Shown: positions 7,139 to 15,583 of the stretch, piece by piece
Numbering within the stretch: position 1 is the stretch's first letter
How the letters are laid out: every line of letters begins with the position of its first letter
Assembly: GCF_000377705.1 (NCBI RefSeq)
Contig: NZ_KB898640.1
Coordinates: 1 to 32,570, forward strand
DNA from: Salsuginibacillus kocurii DSM 18087
GTDB lineage: Bacteria > Bacillota > Bacilli > Bacillales > Marinococcaceae
DNA length: 32,570 nt
Direction: 5' to 3'
The notes under the pieces: model-generated
Seen by the model: only the letters and a program-made list of their open reading frames with translations
What the model was told of the DNA's origin: nothing
Databases searched by the model: none
Translations under genes and position numbers: made by a program

Positions 7139-8539
7139 ATGAATAAACCCTTGTTTTTATATCTACTCGTTGTCATGTTAATGGTATTAAGTGCATGCAT
7201 AGGAGAGGATGAGGCGGAAGAGCCGGACTCTGAAGCGCCCGAATCTGAAGTGTTAGAAGCAGTAGATCATGCCGAAGAAGAAAATGAAGAAAGCGTACCG
7301 GTCTCAAGTTACAATGCGGATGAGCAGGTTGAAGTCATTGATTCGCTCTTTTTTGGTTCAGACCAGCGTGAATTTTCGTTTCTAGATGACCTCGTTTCTG
7401 ACAAATCTGTCGTATTTCTAGGAGAGCAAATGGAAGGGACACGTGAATATACAGCGTTGTTTTCGCGGGTCATTCGCCATTTGCATGAAGAACATGGCTT
7501 TGATGTTGTGTTGTTCCCTTATTCATATGGCGATTTACAAACGCAGCAGTTGCAAGGGGAGCATCCTCACCTGTTTGCAGCTGATCCAACCATTAATTTT
7601 TGGCCTGGAGAAGAGATGGTAACGCTGCTGGAGTATATGGAGGAAGAAGGAAATGAACTGCAGGCAGGAGGTTTCACTCCATTAATGAGTGAGCGGGAAC
7701 CTGAGAGCGTACAGCAGCTTATTGATAAGAATGAACTTGAGATTGAACTGGAAGAAGCCGATGATACGCTGCGTGCCTGGCAGACGAGCTGGCGTGAAGC
7801 TACCACCGCTGAGTCCCGTACCATTACCCACGAAACAGCAGTAGAAGAAGGAGATGACCTAAAACGTATTTATAAAGATGCAGCAGCAGCCGTCGCTGAA
7901 GCAAGAGAGGAAGACGACGGTGAAGAGCTTGCCTCTTTAGACCGGTTGCTTGACGGCCGCCTGGCGTTAGTAGACACGTTGCAATCAGAACACGAAACAA
8001 AAGAAAATAGTCGCTATTCAGACGCTTGGGACGAAGTGATGGCTGCTAACATTGAATGGCTTGTAGAAGAAGTGTATGAAGATGAAAAGGTAATCGTTTG
8101 GGGCGATAACCGCATGTTCCGTAAACGGTCCAACTCAGCGGTTGAGGAAAGCGGTGACCCGGATTGGTTTTCAAACATTTGGCTTCAGCTTGATGACGCC
8201 ATCCAAGCGGAGAGCTATGTCATTGGCACATATACACAAGCCGGCGAATACAATGCCCTTCCACAAGGCGGTATTGCAGGCGTGGAAGAACCATTGTCCG
8301 GCAGCCTGGAAAGCAGGTTGGGTGAAAACGGCTATTCGCACAGTTTTTTGGATTTAAGTGAATTAGAAGATACCATTTATCATGAGGTTTTAACTGCGCA
8401 TGAACGAGGCAGCGAACCTTTACATTTTGTACCAGCTGAGCAGTATGACGGCCTCTTTTTCATCGATGAAGTCCGGCCGGCAGCCAGTGCCAGTGAAGCA
8501 TTGGCTCCTGCTAGCATCGGCCGGGCTGTAAGTCAGTAA
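7139..8539 (+). CDS. Lipoprotein with erythromycin-esterase-like fold, catalytic histidines missing
   Basis: The start at 7139 is preferred over 7109: it gives a standard signal peptide with lipobox VLSAC (Cys20), and AGAAAGAAGG lies before it. The 466-aa product has an acidic linker (about 23-52). Blocks typical of the erythromycin-esterase/succinoglycan-type family (PF05139) follow: VVFLGEQMEGTREY (91-104), a long helical insert (190-300) and KVIVWGDNRMF (317-327). In active members the first block is GE-x-x-HG with a catalytic His, here Glu99, and the second is W-x-HN-x-H, here WGDNRMF. Both histidines are replaced, so hydrolase activity is doubtful. The fold assignment rests on these two blocks and overall layout. 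Confidence 0.65.
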   Translation: MNKPLFLYLLVVMLMVLSACIGEDEAEEPDSEAPESEVLEAVDHAEEENEESVPVSSYNADEQVEVIDSLFFGSDQREFSFLDDLVSDKSVVFLGEQMEGTREYTALFSRVIRHLHEEHGFDVVLFPYSYGDLQTQQLQGEHPHLFAADPTINFWPGEEMVTLLEYMEEEGNELQAGGFTPLMSEREPESVQQLIDKNELEIELEEADDTLRAWQTSWREATTAESRTITHETAVEEGDDLKRIYKDAAAAVAEAREEDDGEELASLDRLLDGRLALVDTLQSEHETKENSRYSDAWDEVMAANIEWLVEEVYEDEKVIVWGDNRMFRKRSNSAVEESGDPDWFSNIWLQLDDAIQAESYVIGTYTQAGEYNALPQGGIAGVEEPLSGSLESRLGENGYSHSFLDLSELEDTIYHEVLTAHERGSEPLHFVPAEQYDGLFFIDEVRPAASASEALAPASIGRAVSQ

Positions 8540-8573
8540 GAGCAATCGAAACACATGTGGGTGTGTTCTGCTC
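8540..8573 (+). terminator. Weak hairpin after the lipoprotein gene
   Basis: GAGCA (8540-8544) pairs with TGCTC (8569-8573), with an inner AACACA/TGTGTT stem, directly after the stop codon. There is no T-run, so it may be a transcript end or only an RNA-stabilising hairpin. Confidence 0.35.
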
Positions 8574-8657
8574 GTAGTAACATCAAAATCATAAGAATCG
8601 GAGCAATCCAACGCTGCGCACATCGTTGATCATTCGTCAAATAGCCACGGAGTGCGT

Positions 8658-8663
8658 TATACT
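8658..8663 (+). promoter_or_regulatory. -10 box before the structured segment
   Basis: TATACT fits a sigma-A -10 box; the -35 at 17 bp (8635-8640) is poor. A start 7-8 nt downstream would fall at 8670-8671, exactly where the outer pairing of the structured segment begins, which supports it. Confidence 0.45.
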
Positions 8664-8670
8664 ATGGGGG

Positions 8671-8896
8671 AGCCCCCTTAGGTTCGTTGTAAGGTATAAA
8701 AGGCAGCCGGCAGCCGGAACACGCGGGAAAAGCCCAGAGTGAAGCCGGATGCGGTGAATAAGTTTTCACCTAAAGAAAATGAACCAGCATCTGCGGTATA
8801 GAAACTCAGCCAGAAGGGTAGCCAAGATAGACACCCTTCCCGCTGCTAAAAGCGAACATATTCCAGCTGCTTGTGCCGAGAACGAACGTAGGGGCT
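8671..8896 (+). ncRNA. Candidate structured RNA (about 226 nt) upstream of cydD
   Basis: No long ORF lies here, but complementary segments nest consistently. The outer stem is 8671-8676 with 8891-8896 (AGCCCC/GGGGCT), then GTTCGTT 8682-8688 with 8881-8887. GCAGC occurs at 8703 and 8710, facing GCTGC at 8842 and 8866. Inside are GATGC 8748-8752 with 8787-8791, enclosing GGTGAA/TTCACC 8753-8770; GAAGGGT 8813-8819 with 8833-8839; and CGCT/AGCG 8841-8854. A T-run (8906-8911) follows. It could be a free small RNA or a 5' leader controlling cydDC, whose start is about 130 nt downstream. I compared it by memory with T-box, cobalamin, M-box, TPP, lysine, SAM and yybP leaders, glmS, tmRNA, SRP RNA, RNase P and group II intron cores, and none fits. 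Confidence 0.5.
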
Positions 8897-8952
8897 AGCC
8901 CGATCTTTTTTACACCGTAAGAATATATAAATAGTTGAAGGAAACGATATAC

Positions 8953-8980
8953 GTGCAACGAAGGCTCAGTCTGTGCCGTA
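8953..8980 (+). repeat. 28-nt repeated motif, copy A
   Basis: This 28-nt block starts GTGCAACGAAGGCTCAG and ends TGTGCCGTA. It matches 14696-14723 at 25 of 28 positions. It lies between the candidate RNA and the cydD start. Flanking sequence is not similar beyond the block. Confidence 0.7.
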
Positions 8981-9025
8981 GGCTTGGCTTTGCCACGTTT
9001 TCTTTATAAAGGAGTTCGAATAAAG

Positions 9026-10753
9026 ATGGACCCTTTGCGACCACAGGCATTCGCTCAGAAACGGCGGATGTTTTTTCTGATCTTGTTTACCATTTTGCTT
9101 GGAACTGCGCTGATCCTCCAAGCTTATTTTTTAGTAAAAATTGTAGATGAAGCGTTTCTGCAAGCAGCTTCATTTGAAGAGCTCACTCCCTTATTTGCCG
9201 GCCTGGCTGCTGCTTTTTTTCTGCGTGTTTTGCTGAATGTAGGGAGCGGCCGTTTAGGGACAAGCATGGCTCAGCACGTAAAAAAAACGTACCATAAACA
9301 ACTGCTCAGCCATTTCGCCAAGCAATCCCGCCTCCAGGCTGATAAGGGCCAGACCGGGGAAAAAGCCAGCCTGTTGCTAGATGCTGGCGATGAACTAGAC
9401 CCATATTTTCATGATTATATCCCGAAACTGCTGCAAGCGGGTATTATACCGGTATTGCTTTTACTAGCAGTCTTCAGTCAAAACCTATATTCAGGTTTAA
9501 TTTTATTAATCACAGCGCCGTTTATCCCGATTGCGATGGCGGTGGTCGGTACGAAAACAAAAAAGAAATCCGATGAAAAACTAAAAGAACTTTCTGCGTT
9601 TTCCGGCCGCTTTCTTGATACGTTGCAAGGGCTTTTAACGTTAAAAGTGTACGGGCGCGCCCACGAACAGACAGCACTCATACGCAGCAGCAGTTTAAAC
9701 TTTAGCCATGCCACCATGGATGTTTTAAAAGTGGCCTTTCTATCAACACTAATTCTCGAGTTAATATCGATGCTCGGGATGGGGATTTTGGCGATTGAAG
9801 TGGGGCTTCGGCTCGCTATATTTGACCAGCTCAGCTTTTTTACGGCCTTTTTCGTACTTATTCTGGCGCCAGAGTTTTATAATGCCTTGAAAAATTATGG
9901 CACTGCTTTTCATACGAGCCGGACGAGCTTGGCCGCAGCAGAGAAAATAGAAGAAGAGTTGGCTGGAAACGAGCAGGGACCGAGCTGGGGGGCGCGCGCG
10001 CTTTCCTCTCAAGACATGCCCCCGGCGTTAACGTTTAGAAACGCTGGTTTATCACTAAACGAAGAAGAGCCACTGTTGAAACATATCAACGCGGAAATCG
10101 CGCCCAAATCGAATGTTGCGGTCGTCGGACGGAGCGGGGCAGGGAAATCCTTGCTGTTAGACCTGGCAGCCGGGCTGGTCGAGCCGACAGCAGGCGAGCT
10201 GCTAGTTAATGAACAGCCGCTCTCTGACTATAGCGAATCCGATTGGTTTCAACATATTAGCTACCTTTCCCAGCATCCAGTACTGTTTTCGGGGACGATT
10301 GCAGCTAACATTGCGCTCGGGGCAACCGCTGAAGCCAGTCGCGCCCAGATTGAAGAAGCAGCTGAACAAGCCGGACTTTTCCCGTTAGTAGAAGAACTCG
10401 AAGACGGCCTGGATACGGTGATTGGTGAAGGAGGCCGCGGTTTGTCGGGCGGGGAAAAGCAGCGCATCGCACTTGCCCGCGTGTTTTTAAAACGCCCAGC
10501 CATTATTTTATTTGACGAACCAACTGTCGGGCTCGATGTCAGAACCGAGCGCCTCCTGCAGACGGCAATCACCAACCTCAGCCGCGAAGCCACCCTTATT
10601 ACCGCGGCTCACCGATTGCACACCATCAATCAGGCCGATCAGATCCTCGTCCTTAAAAACGGTGAACTAGAAGCAACCGGCAGTCACGAAGAACTGAAAC
10701 AAACTAGCAGCGAATACCGGCAGCTCGTCCACCACCAGAAAGGAGGAGCGTAG
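9026..10753 (+). CDS. cydD: CydD-type subunit of the thiol ABC exporter for cytochrome bd assembly
   Basis: This is the first half-transporter of the heterodimeric ABC exporter that moves cysteine/glutathione-type thiols across the membrane and is needed to assemble cytochrome bd. In Bacillus subtilis the gene at this place is called cydC. The 575-aa protein has six N-terminal membrane segments and a C-terminal ATPase: Walker A GRSGAGKS (368-375), signature LSGGEKQ (from 473), Walker B IILFDEPT (from 493) and an H-loop His in TAAHRLHT. An upstream TTG (8984) is in frame, but ATG 9026 has AAAGGAG 11 nt before it and gives the usual N-terminus. The partner gene starts 2 nt after its stop. Confidence 0.93.
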   Translation: MDPLRPQAFAQKRRMFFLILFTILLGTALILQAYFLVKIVDEAFLQAASFEELTPLFAGLAAAFFLRVLLNVGSGRLGTSMAQHVKKTYHKQLLSHFAKQSRLQADKGQTGEKASLLLDAGDELDPYFHDYIPKLLQAGIIPVLLLLAVFSQNLYSGLILLITAPFIPIAMAVVGTKTKKKSDEKLKELSAFSGRFLDTLQGLLTLKVYGRAHEQTALIRSSSLNFSHATMDVLKVAFLSTLILELISMLGMGILAIEVGLRLAIFDQLSFFTAFFVLILAPEFYNALKNYGTAFHTSRTSLAAAEKIEEELAGNEQGPSWGARALSSQDMPPALTFRNAGLSLNEEEPLLKHINAEIAPKSNVAVVGRSGAGKSLLLDLAAGLVEPTAGELLVNEQPLSDYSESDWFQHISYLSQHPVLFSGTIAANIALGATAEASRAQIEEAAEQAGLFPLVEELEDGLDTVIGEGGRGLSGGEKQRIALARVFLKRPAIILFDEPTVGLDVRTERLLQTAITNLSREATLITAAHRLHTINQADQILVLKNGELEATGSHEELKQTSSEYRQLVHHQKGGA

Positions 10754-10754
10754 C

Positions 10755-12476
10755 ATGCAGGATTTAATAACCGTAACCAAAATCCTTTTACGGGAAAGAA
10801 AAGATGTCTGGCTGTCGATCGTGTTTGGAAGCTTGGCCGGACTAGCCGCCGTCGGGCTATTTGCCTCAAGTGGCTATTTAATCTCTGAAGCCGCGCTCAC
10901 TCCACCTTTATATACGCTGACGTTGATGATCGTTTTGATCGAGGTATTTGGCGTGAGCCGGGCGGGAACGAGATATGTCGAACGACTAGTTTCTCATCGC
11001 GCCACCTTTAAGATGCTGGCAAACGTCCGCACGTATTTTTACGAACGGCTTGTGCCAAAAGCTGCGACCTTAACTAGCTCGCATCGCAGCGGTGAATTGC
11101 TGGCCCGGGTCGTGGGCGATGTCGAGACACTGCAGCACTTCTTTTTGCGTGTTTTGTACCCGCCCCTCGTAATGGCAGCCGTCTTTATCTGCACGCTGTT
11201 ATTCAGCGCCTATTTTTCGCCATGGATTGCGTTGATCTTAGTGGCAGGCTTATTGGTAAGCGGCTTTGTGCTCCCCGGTTTATTTGCTTTAAGCAAACAA
11301 CGTGAAGCTGCCAGGCTGCGTGAAATACGCGGCCAATTAGGCGCCGAAACAACTGAATACTTGAGCGGCTTCCGTGATTTGAAGATCCACCAGCAACTGG
11401 AGAAAAAAGAAGCACAAGTATTGGAGCGCTCTTATGATTATATGGAAAAGCAAGCCAAGGAAACGAAGCGCAGGATTTTTCAGGACGGTGTGCAGGCGCT
11501 GGCCGCCAACTTAGTCACTTGGCTCGTCGTTTTAAGCGGCGCTTATCTGGTCATCACCGGCGACTTGCACGGCGTTTATCTTGCTATGCTCGTCATGATT
11601 TCGATTATGGTGTTTGAAACAGCTGTCCCTATGGCCACTTTTGCCAATTATTCAGAGGAAAGCTGGCATGCCGCTTCGCGCTTGTTTTCAGTAGCCGGGA
11701 ATGATGCGGGTGAGAGCAGTCCTGCAGCAGAAAAAGTAACGGAACCATTTAAGAAAGCGCCAGCTATTTCAGCCGAGCAAGTTGCTTATACATTTGCTGC
11801 TGAACCACGACCGGCCATTCGAGACGTAAGCGTGCAGCTTCCGGCCGGATCAAAAACCGCTGTCGTCGGTCCGAGCGGCTCAGGGAAATCGGTGCTTTTG
11901 CACGTGTTGGCTGGTGTGTATCCGGCTGAGCAGGGTAAAGTCGACTACGACGACATTCCACTCGCAGCCATCGCCGAAGACGCTCGCTGGGCCAGCATGA
12001 ATATGGTGCTGCAAGCGAACCATTTTTTCTACGGCACGATTCGCGACAATCTCCGCATCGCAAATGAGAAGGCAAGCCCGGAAGAGATGCTGCAAGCCCT
12101 TCGTAACGTGCAGCTCGAACATATGTCGTTGAGCGCTGAAGTGCAGGAAAAAGGCGCCAACCTCTCCGGCGGCGAAAAACAGCGGCTCGCGCTTGCCCGC
12201 ACCTTTTTGAAAAAAGCCCCACTCTGGCTCTTAGATGAACCCTTCTCCTCCCTCGACAGCTGGACCACACGTCAACTGAAGACGGAACTGTTTACAAAAG
12301 CAGCCGGAGGCACCCTTCTTTTGGTCAGCCACAGCCTCACCGGCTTGGAAGAAATGGACCAGATTCTCGTTATGGAAGCGGGGAAAGTAGTAGAAGCAGG
12401 ACATTACGACGCATTAATAGCGAAAAAAGGCTATTTCTACGAATTAAAAGCCATCGAAGACGAAATCGTTTTGTGA
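10755..12476 (+). CDS. cydC: CydC-type subunit of the thiol ABC exporter for cytochrome bd assembly
   Basis: This is the second half of the exporter, 573 aa. The N-terminal membrane domain has the CydC-type stretch GLFASSGYLISEAAL and the family motif GVSRAGTRYVERLVSH. The ATPase carries Walker A GPSGSGKS (from 372), signature LSGGEKQR (from 470) and LLDEPFSSLD. AGGAGG (10741-10746) overlaps the end of cydD and the genes are 1 nt apart, so they are translated as a pair. In B. subtilis the same four genes form one cydABCD operon; here the pair stands alone with its own strong terminator. No Rex operator was seen before it. Confidence 0.93.
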   Translation: MQDLITVTKILLRERKDVWLSIVFGSLAGLAAVGLFASSGYLISEAALTPPLYTLTLMIVLIEVFGVSRAGTRYVERLVSHRATFKMLANVRTYFYERLVPKAATLTSSHRSGELLARVVGDVETLQHFFLRVLYPPLVMAAVFICTLLFSAYFSPWIALILVAGLLVSGFVLPGLFALSKQREAARLREIRGQLGAETTEYLSGFRDLKIHQQLEKKEAQVLERSYDYMEKQAKETKRRIFQDGVQALAANLVTWLVVLSGAYLVITGDLHGVYLAMLVMISIMVFETAVPMATFANYSEESWHAASRLFSVAGNDAGESSPAAEKVTEPFKKAPAISAEQVAYTFAAEPRPAIRDVSVQLPAGSKTAVVGPSGSGKSVLLHVLAGVYPAEQGKVDYDDIPLAAIAEDARWASMNMVLQANHFFYGTIRDNLRIANEKASPEEMLQALRNVQLEHMSLSAEVQEKGANLSGGEKQRLALARTFLKKAPLWLLDEPFSSLDSWTTRQLKTELFTKAAGGTLLLVSHSLTGLEEMDQILVMEAGKVVEAGHYDALIAKKGYFYELKAIEDEIVL

Positions 12477-12490
12477 GCGGCGGTCAAGTA

Positions 12491-12530
12491 AAAAGCTTTC
12501 TTAGCTAATTTTGCTGAGAAAGCTTTTTTA
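12491..12530 (+). terminator. Strong terminator of cydDC
   Basis: A 15-bp stem (12491-12505 with 12513-12527, one G-T pair, arms starting AAAAGCTTTC) with a 7-nt loop runs into a T-run. Because the arms begin with A and end with T it may stop transcription from both sides. Confidence 0.93.
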
Positions 12531-12602
12531 ACTTTACAGCATGAACGGAGGCAGACCCTTTTCTGTAACATAGTTTAAAGGTGATTATGCCTGTAAAGCT
12601 TT

Positions 12603-12929
12603 TTAATTTTTATGAAAATAATCACCATAATCGATAGCTTCTATATATGTTGCTTGTTTATAAGAATCGAATATTTTTTGTTCAAAATTAATACTGTATG
12701 TTGCTCCTTCCTCAAGTAGATTCCATGCTGCAGCAGGAACCTCTATGTATTCTTCGCTCCCATCTTGATATGCAACGTTAATCAAATAATGGTCTTCAAC
12801 TTCGAGTTTTTCCTCTACAAGGACACCTGCACCGCCAACTGATGTGTAGTTATGGTAAAGCCAATAACCGATAAATAAAAATAAGGTAGTAAGAGCCACA
12901 CTTAATAAAACTAATTTCCAACTTTTCAT
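12603..12929 (-). CDS. Unknown membrane-anchored exterior protein, 108 aa
   Basis: The chosen ATG (12927-12929) has GAGGGATC upstream; a start four codons earlier (12941) would overlap that site. The product has one N-terminal transmembrane segment (about 5-23, LVLLSVALTTLFLFIGYWLY) followed by a roughly 85-residue soluble domain. That domain has alternating strands (EEKLEVEDHYLINVAYQDGSEEYIEVP and ATYSINFEQKIF), the look of a small beta-barrel presented outside the cell. No cysteine lipobox is present. I recognise no family. It points toward the cydDC terminator on its right and stands alone. Confidence 0.7.
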   Translation of the reverse strand: MKSWKLVLLSVALTTLFLFIGYWLYHNYTSVGGAGVLVEEKLEVEDHYLINVAYQDGSEEYIEVPAAAWNLLEEGATYSINFEQKIFDSYKQATYIEAIDYGDYFHKN

Positions 12930-13131
12930 ATGATCCCTCATTTCTACAATACTGTACGATTAGGTTGCAGTCTTTGGATGGTTGTTTTATTAAACTATCA
13001 CTTTTTTGCCTGTCTCCTTGATTTACTGACCATTCTTAAAAAAACCGCTCTCCAGCCTCTCCACTCCCCGGTTCAACGTACACCGCAAGCGGGTATAAAC
13101 CTGGTAAGTCCGCCAAAAAGGAGAGCCATCG

Positions 13132-13422
13132 ATGTTTCATCAATACATTTTACATGTCGAAAACGTCTACCGACCGGGAGGAGACGACCGCTTAAACATG
13201 CTCATCGCCGAAGTGGAGGCCGAAGTGATTGACGGGAAAAACGGCGACACGCTTTACGAGCTGACCGTGCCAGTCACTTTTCATGCCTATGGGGTCTATC
13301 CTGATATAAAAGCAATCGGCCAGATTATTCCCGAGCAAAAAGTAAAACGAGAACTGTTTTTCCAGGTACGGCGGTACGTGCGGAAGCTTAGGAACGTACT
13401 TGTGCCGGAAGAAGATGAATAG
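13132..13422 (+). CDS. Unknown small soluble protein, 96 aa
   Basis: The ATG is preceded by AAAAAGGAG at 9 nt, a strong ribosome binding site. The product is soluble and mixed alpha/beta: strands MFHQYILHVENVYR and LNMLIAEVEAEVIDGKNGDTLYELTVPVTFHAYG, then a basic helix (KVKRELFFQVRRYVRKLRN) and an acidic end (VPEEDE). No known family was recognised. A gene remnant on the opposite strand ends 20 nt after it. The ATG context and protein-like composition support a real gene. Confidence 0.65.
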   Translation: MFHQYILHVENVYRPGGDDRLNMLIAEVEAEVIDGKNGDTLYELTVPVTFHAYGVYPDIKAIGQIIPEQKVKRELFFQVRRYVRKLRNVLVPEEDE

Positions 13423-13441
13423 CAGAGCGGCTTGGAGCATC

Positions 13442-13816
13442 TTAAAACTTGTCCTCACGCTCAACCTCTCCGTATTTTCCTTTTTCAACGCTTGGGCGAT
13501 GAAATGGTTCACCTTCAAATATGGCGGACAATATAACATTTTCATTTCTCGTATTATAAAGGTAGAGGTAGATCGGCTTCGGTTCGTCTTTATACACGAC
13601 ATCAATGTTTAAACCCTCGGCGCTAGTAAGCCAGCGAGTGTCTATTTCTTTAAATTCCTCTATACTTGTTCCTTCACTTTTTATGTGAACTTCGACTTAA
13701 TTTAGCTGCCATGTTTGTAGAACAGGATTCCCTTCATGCAAATAGTAATAGCCCCCTGCCGCTCCTATGACTAAGAGCAACAGCGCCCAGATGACTATTG
13801 TCGCTTTGGAGCGGAT
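13442..13816 (-). pseudogene. Remnant of a membrane-anchored exterior protein
   Basis: On the minus strand, directly after the TAG that ends the neighbouring lipoprotein (13817-13819) and in the same frame, the sequence reads IRSKATIVIWALLLLVIGAA (a transmembrane helix), then GGYYYLHEGNPVLQTWQLN. A TAA follows (13697-13699), then about 84 codons of protein-like sequence including EEFKEIDTRWL, LNIDVVYKDEPKP and EGEPFHRPSVEKGKYGEVE to a stop at 13442. There is no start codon between the lipoprotein stop and the helix, and one internal stop, so the gene is broken. Its family is not recognised. Confidence 0.7.
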
Positions 13817-14437
13817 CTATAAAAAACCTTCGAAGTCAGTAGCAATGGCTTTGAAAACGCGTGAGTATACCCCTTCGGTTTCCTCTCGTTCCCGTTCACC
13901 ATCCTCAATCATGTAATCAAAAGCGAATCCATGTCTTTTTTCATCTTCAGGGTACCAAATCCCGGAAATAAAAGTTTCTTCATCATTTATACGTGTTGCA
14001 TGTTCCTCATAAGAAATGTGGTTTTTCATGTTAATAAAAGGAAGGTACCTAGCTTCTGATTCCACAAAGAAAATCGGAAGCGTGAGTTCCTCATAGCTGT
14101 TGCGATGCTCGGGTCTCGCGGCTTCTTCTAAGTGTTCGTGCTTGATAAATACCGCATCGTAGCCTTCAGCACTTGGTTTTTCAACGGTTGCCAGGTCTTC
14201 AAACCCTATCTGGTGAAAGGTTACATCCTCCTCGGATTCGGTAATCTCAGGTTCCTTCCCAATAAGTGCTATATGTAATTGAGGTCCATCGTACGGGGGG
14301 TTGGACTCTACCGTGTCGTGAGGGGATGACACATAGCTGTTACCGGCTTCATCCGCTTCACGTTCTGAATTATGATCTGCGCAGGCTGCAAGAAAGATAC
14401 TATAATACATAAAAAATGGCGTTAGCGTTTTTATCAC
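13817..14437 (-). CDS. Unknown lipoprotein, 206 aa
   Basis: GTG start (14435-14437) with GAGGGGGAG eight nt upstream. The signal peptide MIKTLTPFFMYYSIFLAAC ends in a lipobox with Cys19, so the product is expected on the outer face of the membrane. The mature part has an acidic linker (about 20-50). A Rossmann-like alpha/beta pattern follows (LHIALIGKEPEI, VTFHQIGFEDL, YDAVFIKHEHL, LPIFFVESEARYLPF), which looks like a degenerate periplasmic-binding or receiver-type fold. The function is unknown. A broken membrane-protein gene continues in the same frame downstream. Confidence 0.75.
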   Translation of the reverse strand: MIKTLTPFFMYYSIFLAACADHNSEREADEAGNSYVSSPHDTVESNPPYDGPQLHIALIGKEPEITESEEDVTFHQIGFEDLATVEKPSAEGYDAVFIKHEHLEEAARPEHRNSYEELTLPIFFVESEARYLPFINMKNHISYEEHATRINDEETFISGIWYPEDEKRHGFAFDYMIEDGEREREETEGVYSRVFKAIATDFEGFL

Positions 14438-14850
14438 GGACGTCTCCCCCTCTCATTAAGTAAGTTAATACAAGATGTTCTAGTAACCTCCCTACATTTT
14501 ACAATTTTCTTCTTTTAGAGAAAATAGGGTCTTGTTCATTTTGGCTAAAAAGGAAAGTAGCAGATATGATGGACCGTTTGCTGAAGATGTTAGGCTTGTA
14601 AGCAAACCCTGAAAACATACTCAGCACCTAGAGTTTGATGTTCCTACTAAACTTTTCAATAATAAACGCCTCAACGTTCAATACGTAAGGTGTGAGTGCA
14701 ACTAAGGCTCAGCCTATGCCGTAAATTTAACCTTATCAAGTTTGCTTCACTATAGGAGGGGGACGAGAGCGGAACAGGACTATCATTTGTTTTACTATTG
14801 GTGTAATTTAGGTCTTAGCCAATATCAGTAAAAACAAGGGGGAAACGAAT
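14438..14850. other. 413-nt intergenic region with one repeated motif
   Basis: No ORF was found. It contains a 7-bp inverted repeat GTTTGCT (14576-14582)/AGCAAAC (14601-14607) of unknown meaning and copy B of a 28-nt motif (14696-14723). A clear promoter for the DUF4256 gene could not be assigned. Confidence 0.6.
14696..14723 (+). repeat. 28-nt repeated motif, copy B
   Basis: It matches 8953-8980 at 25 of 28 positions (core AAGGCTCAG...CT.TGCCGTA). It lies 128 nt before the DUF4256 start. This copy contains the small inverted repeat AGGCT-C-AGCCT, which is not kept in copy A, so sequence rather than folding appears conserved. Confidence 0.7.
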
Positions 14851-15417
<567 letters not shown>

Positions 15418-15487
15418 ATTTTTTACAAACCCCTACATGGGAAAAGTTTAAACAATGATTGTAGAAAAAGCAGCCGGTAATCGGTAG

Positions 15488-15516
15488 TTGACGTAACCTT
15501 TACGTTAACGTAAACT
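15488..15516 (+). promoter_or_regulatory. MerR-type promoter with a 16-bp perfect palindrome
   Basis: TTGACG (15488-15493) and TAAACT (15511-15516) are 17 bp apart. Centred between them is TTTACGTTAACGTAAA (15499-15514), a perfect palindrome and the kind of site bound by MerR-family regulators of branched-chain and fatty acyl-CoA breakdown (LiuR-like). It most likely controls the downstream MerR, ligase and dehydrogenase genes. Confidence 0.8.
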
Positions 15517-15583
15517 ATTACACACAGAATATTTTTAGAATAATAGACTTACAACAGAACGAAAGGAAAAGGCGGTCCCACAC

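Noticed and set aside
8671-8896. Cobalamin, M-box or other known riboswitch, or group II intron remnant
   Set aside because: Conserved core sequences of these families are absent. AGCCGGATGCGGTGAA recalls intron domain V, but the required 34-nt hairpin does not form.
13192-13612. ORFs overlapping the 96-aa gene and the downstream remnant (13192-13605 minus, 13400-13612 plus)
   Set aside because: Shadows: the true signals are the plus-strand gene 13132-13422 and the minus-strand remnant 13442-13816 in another frame.
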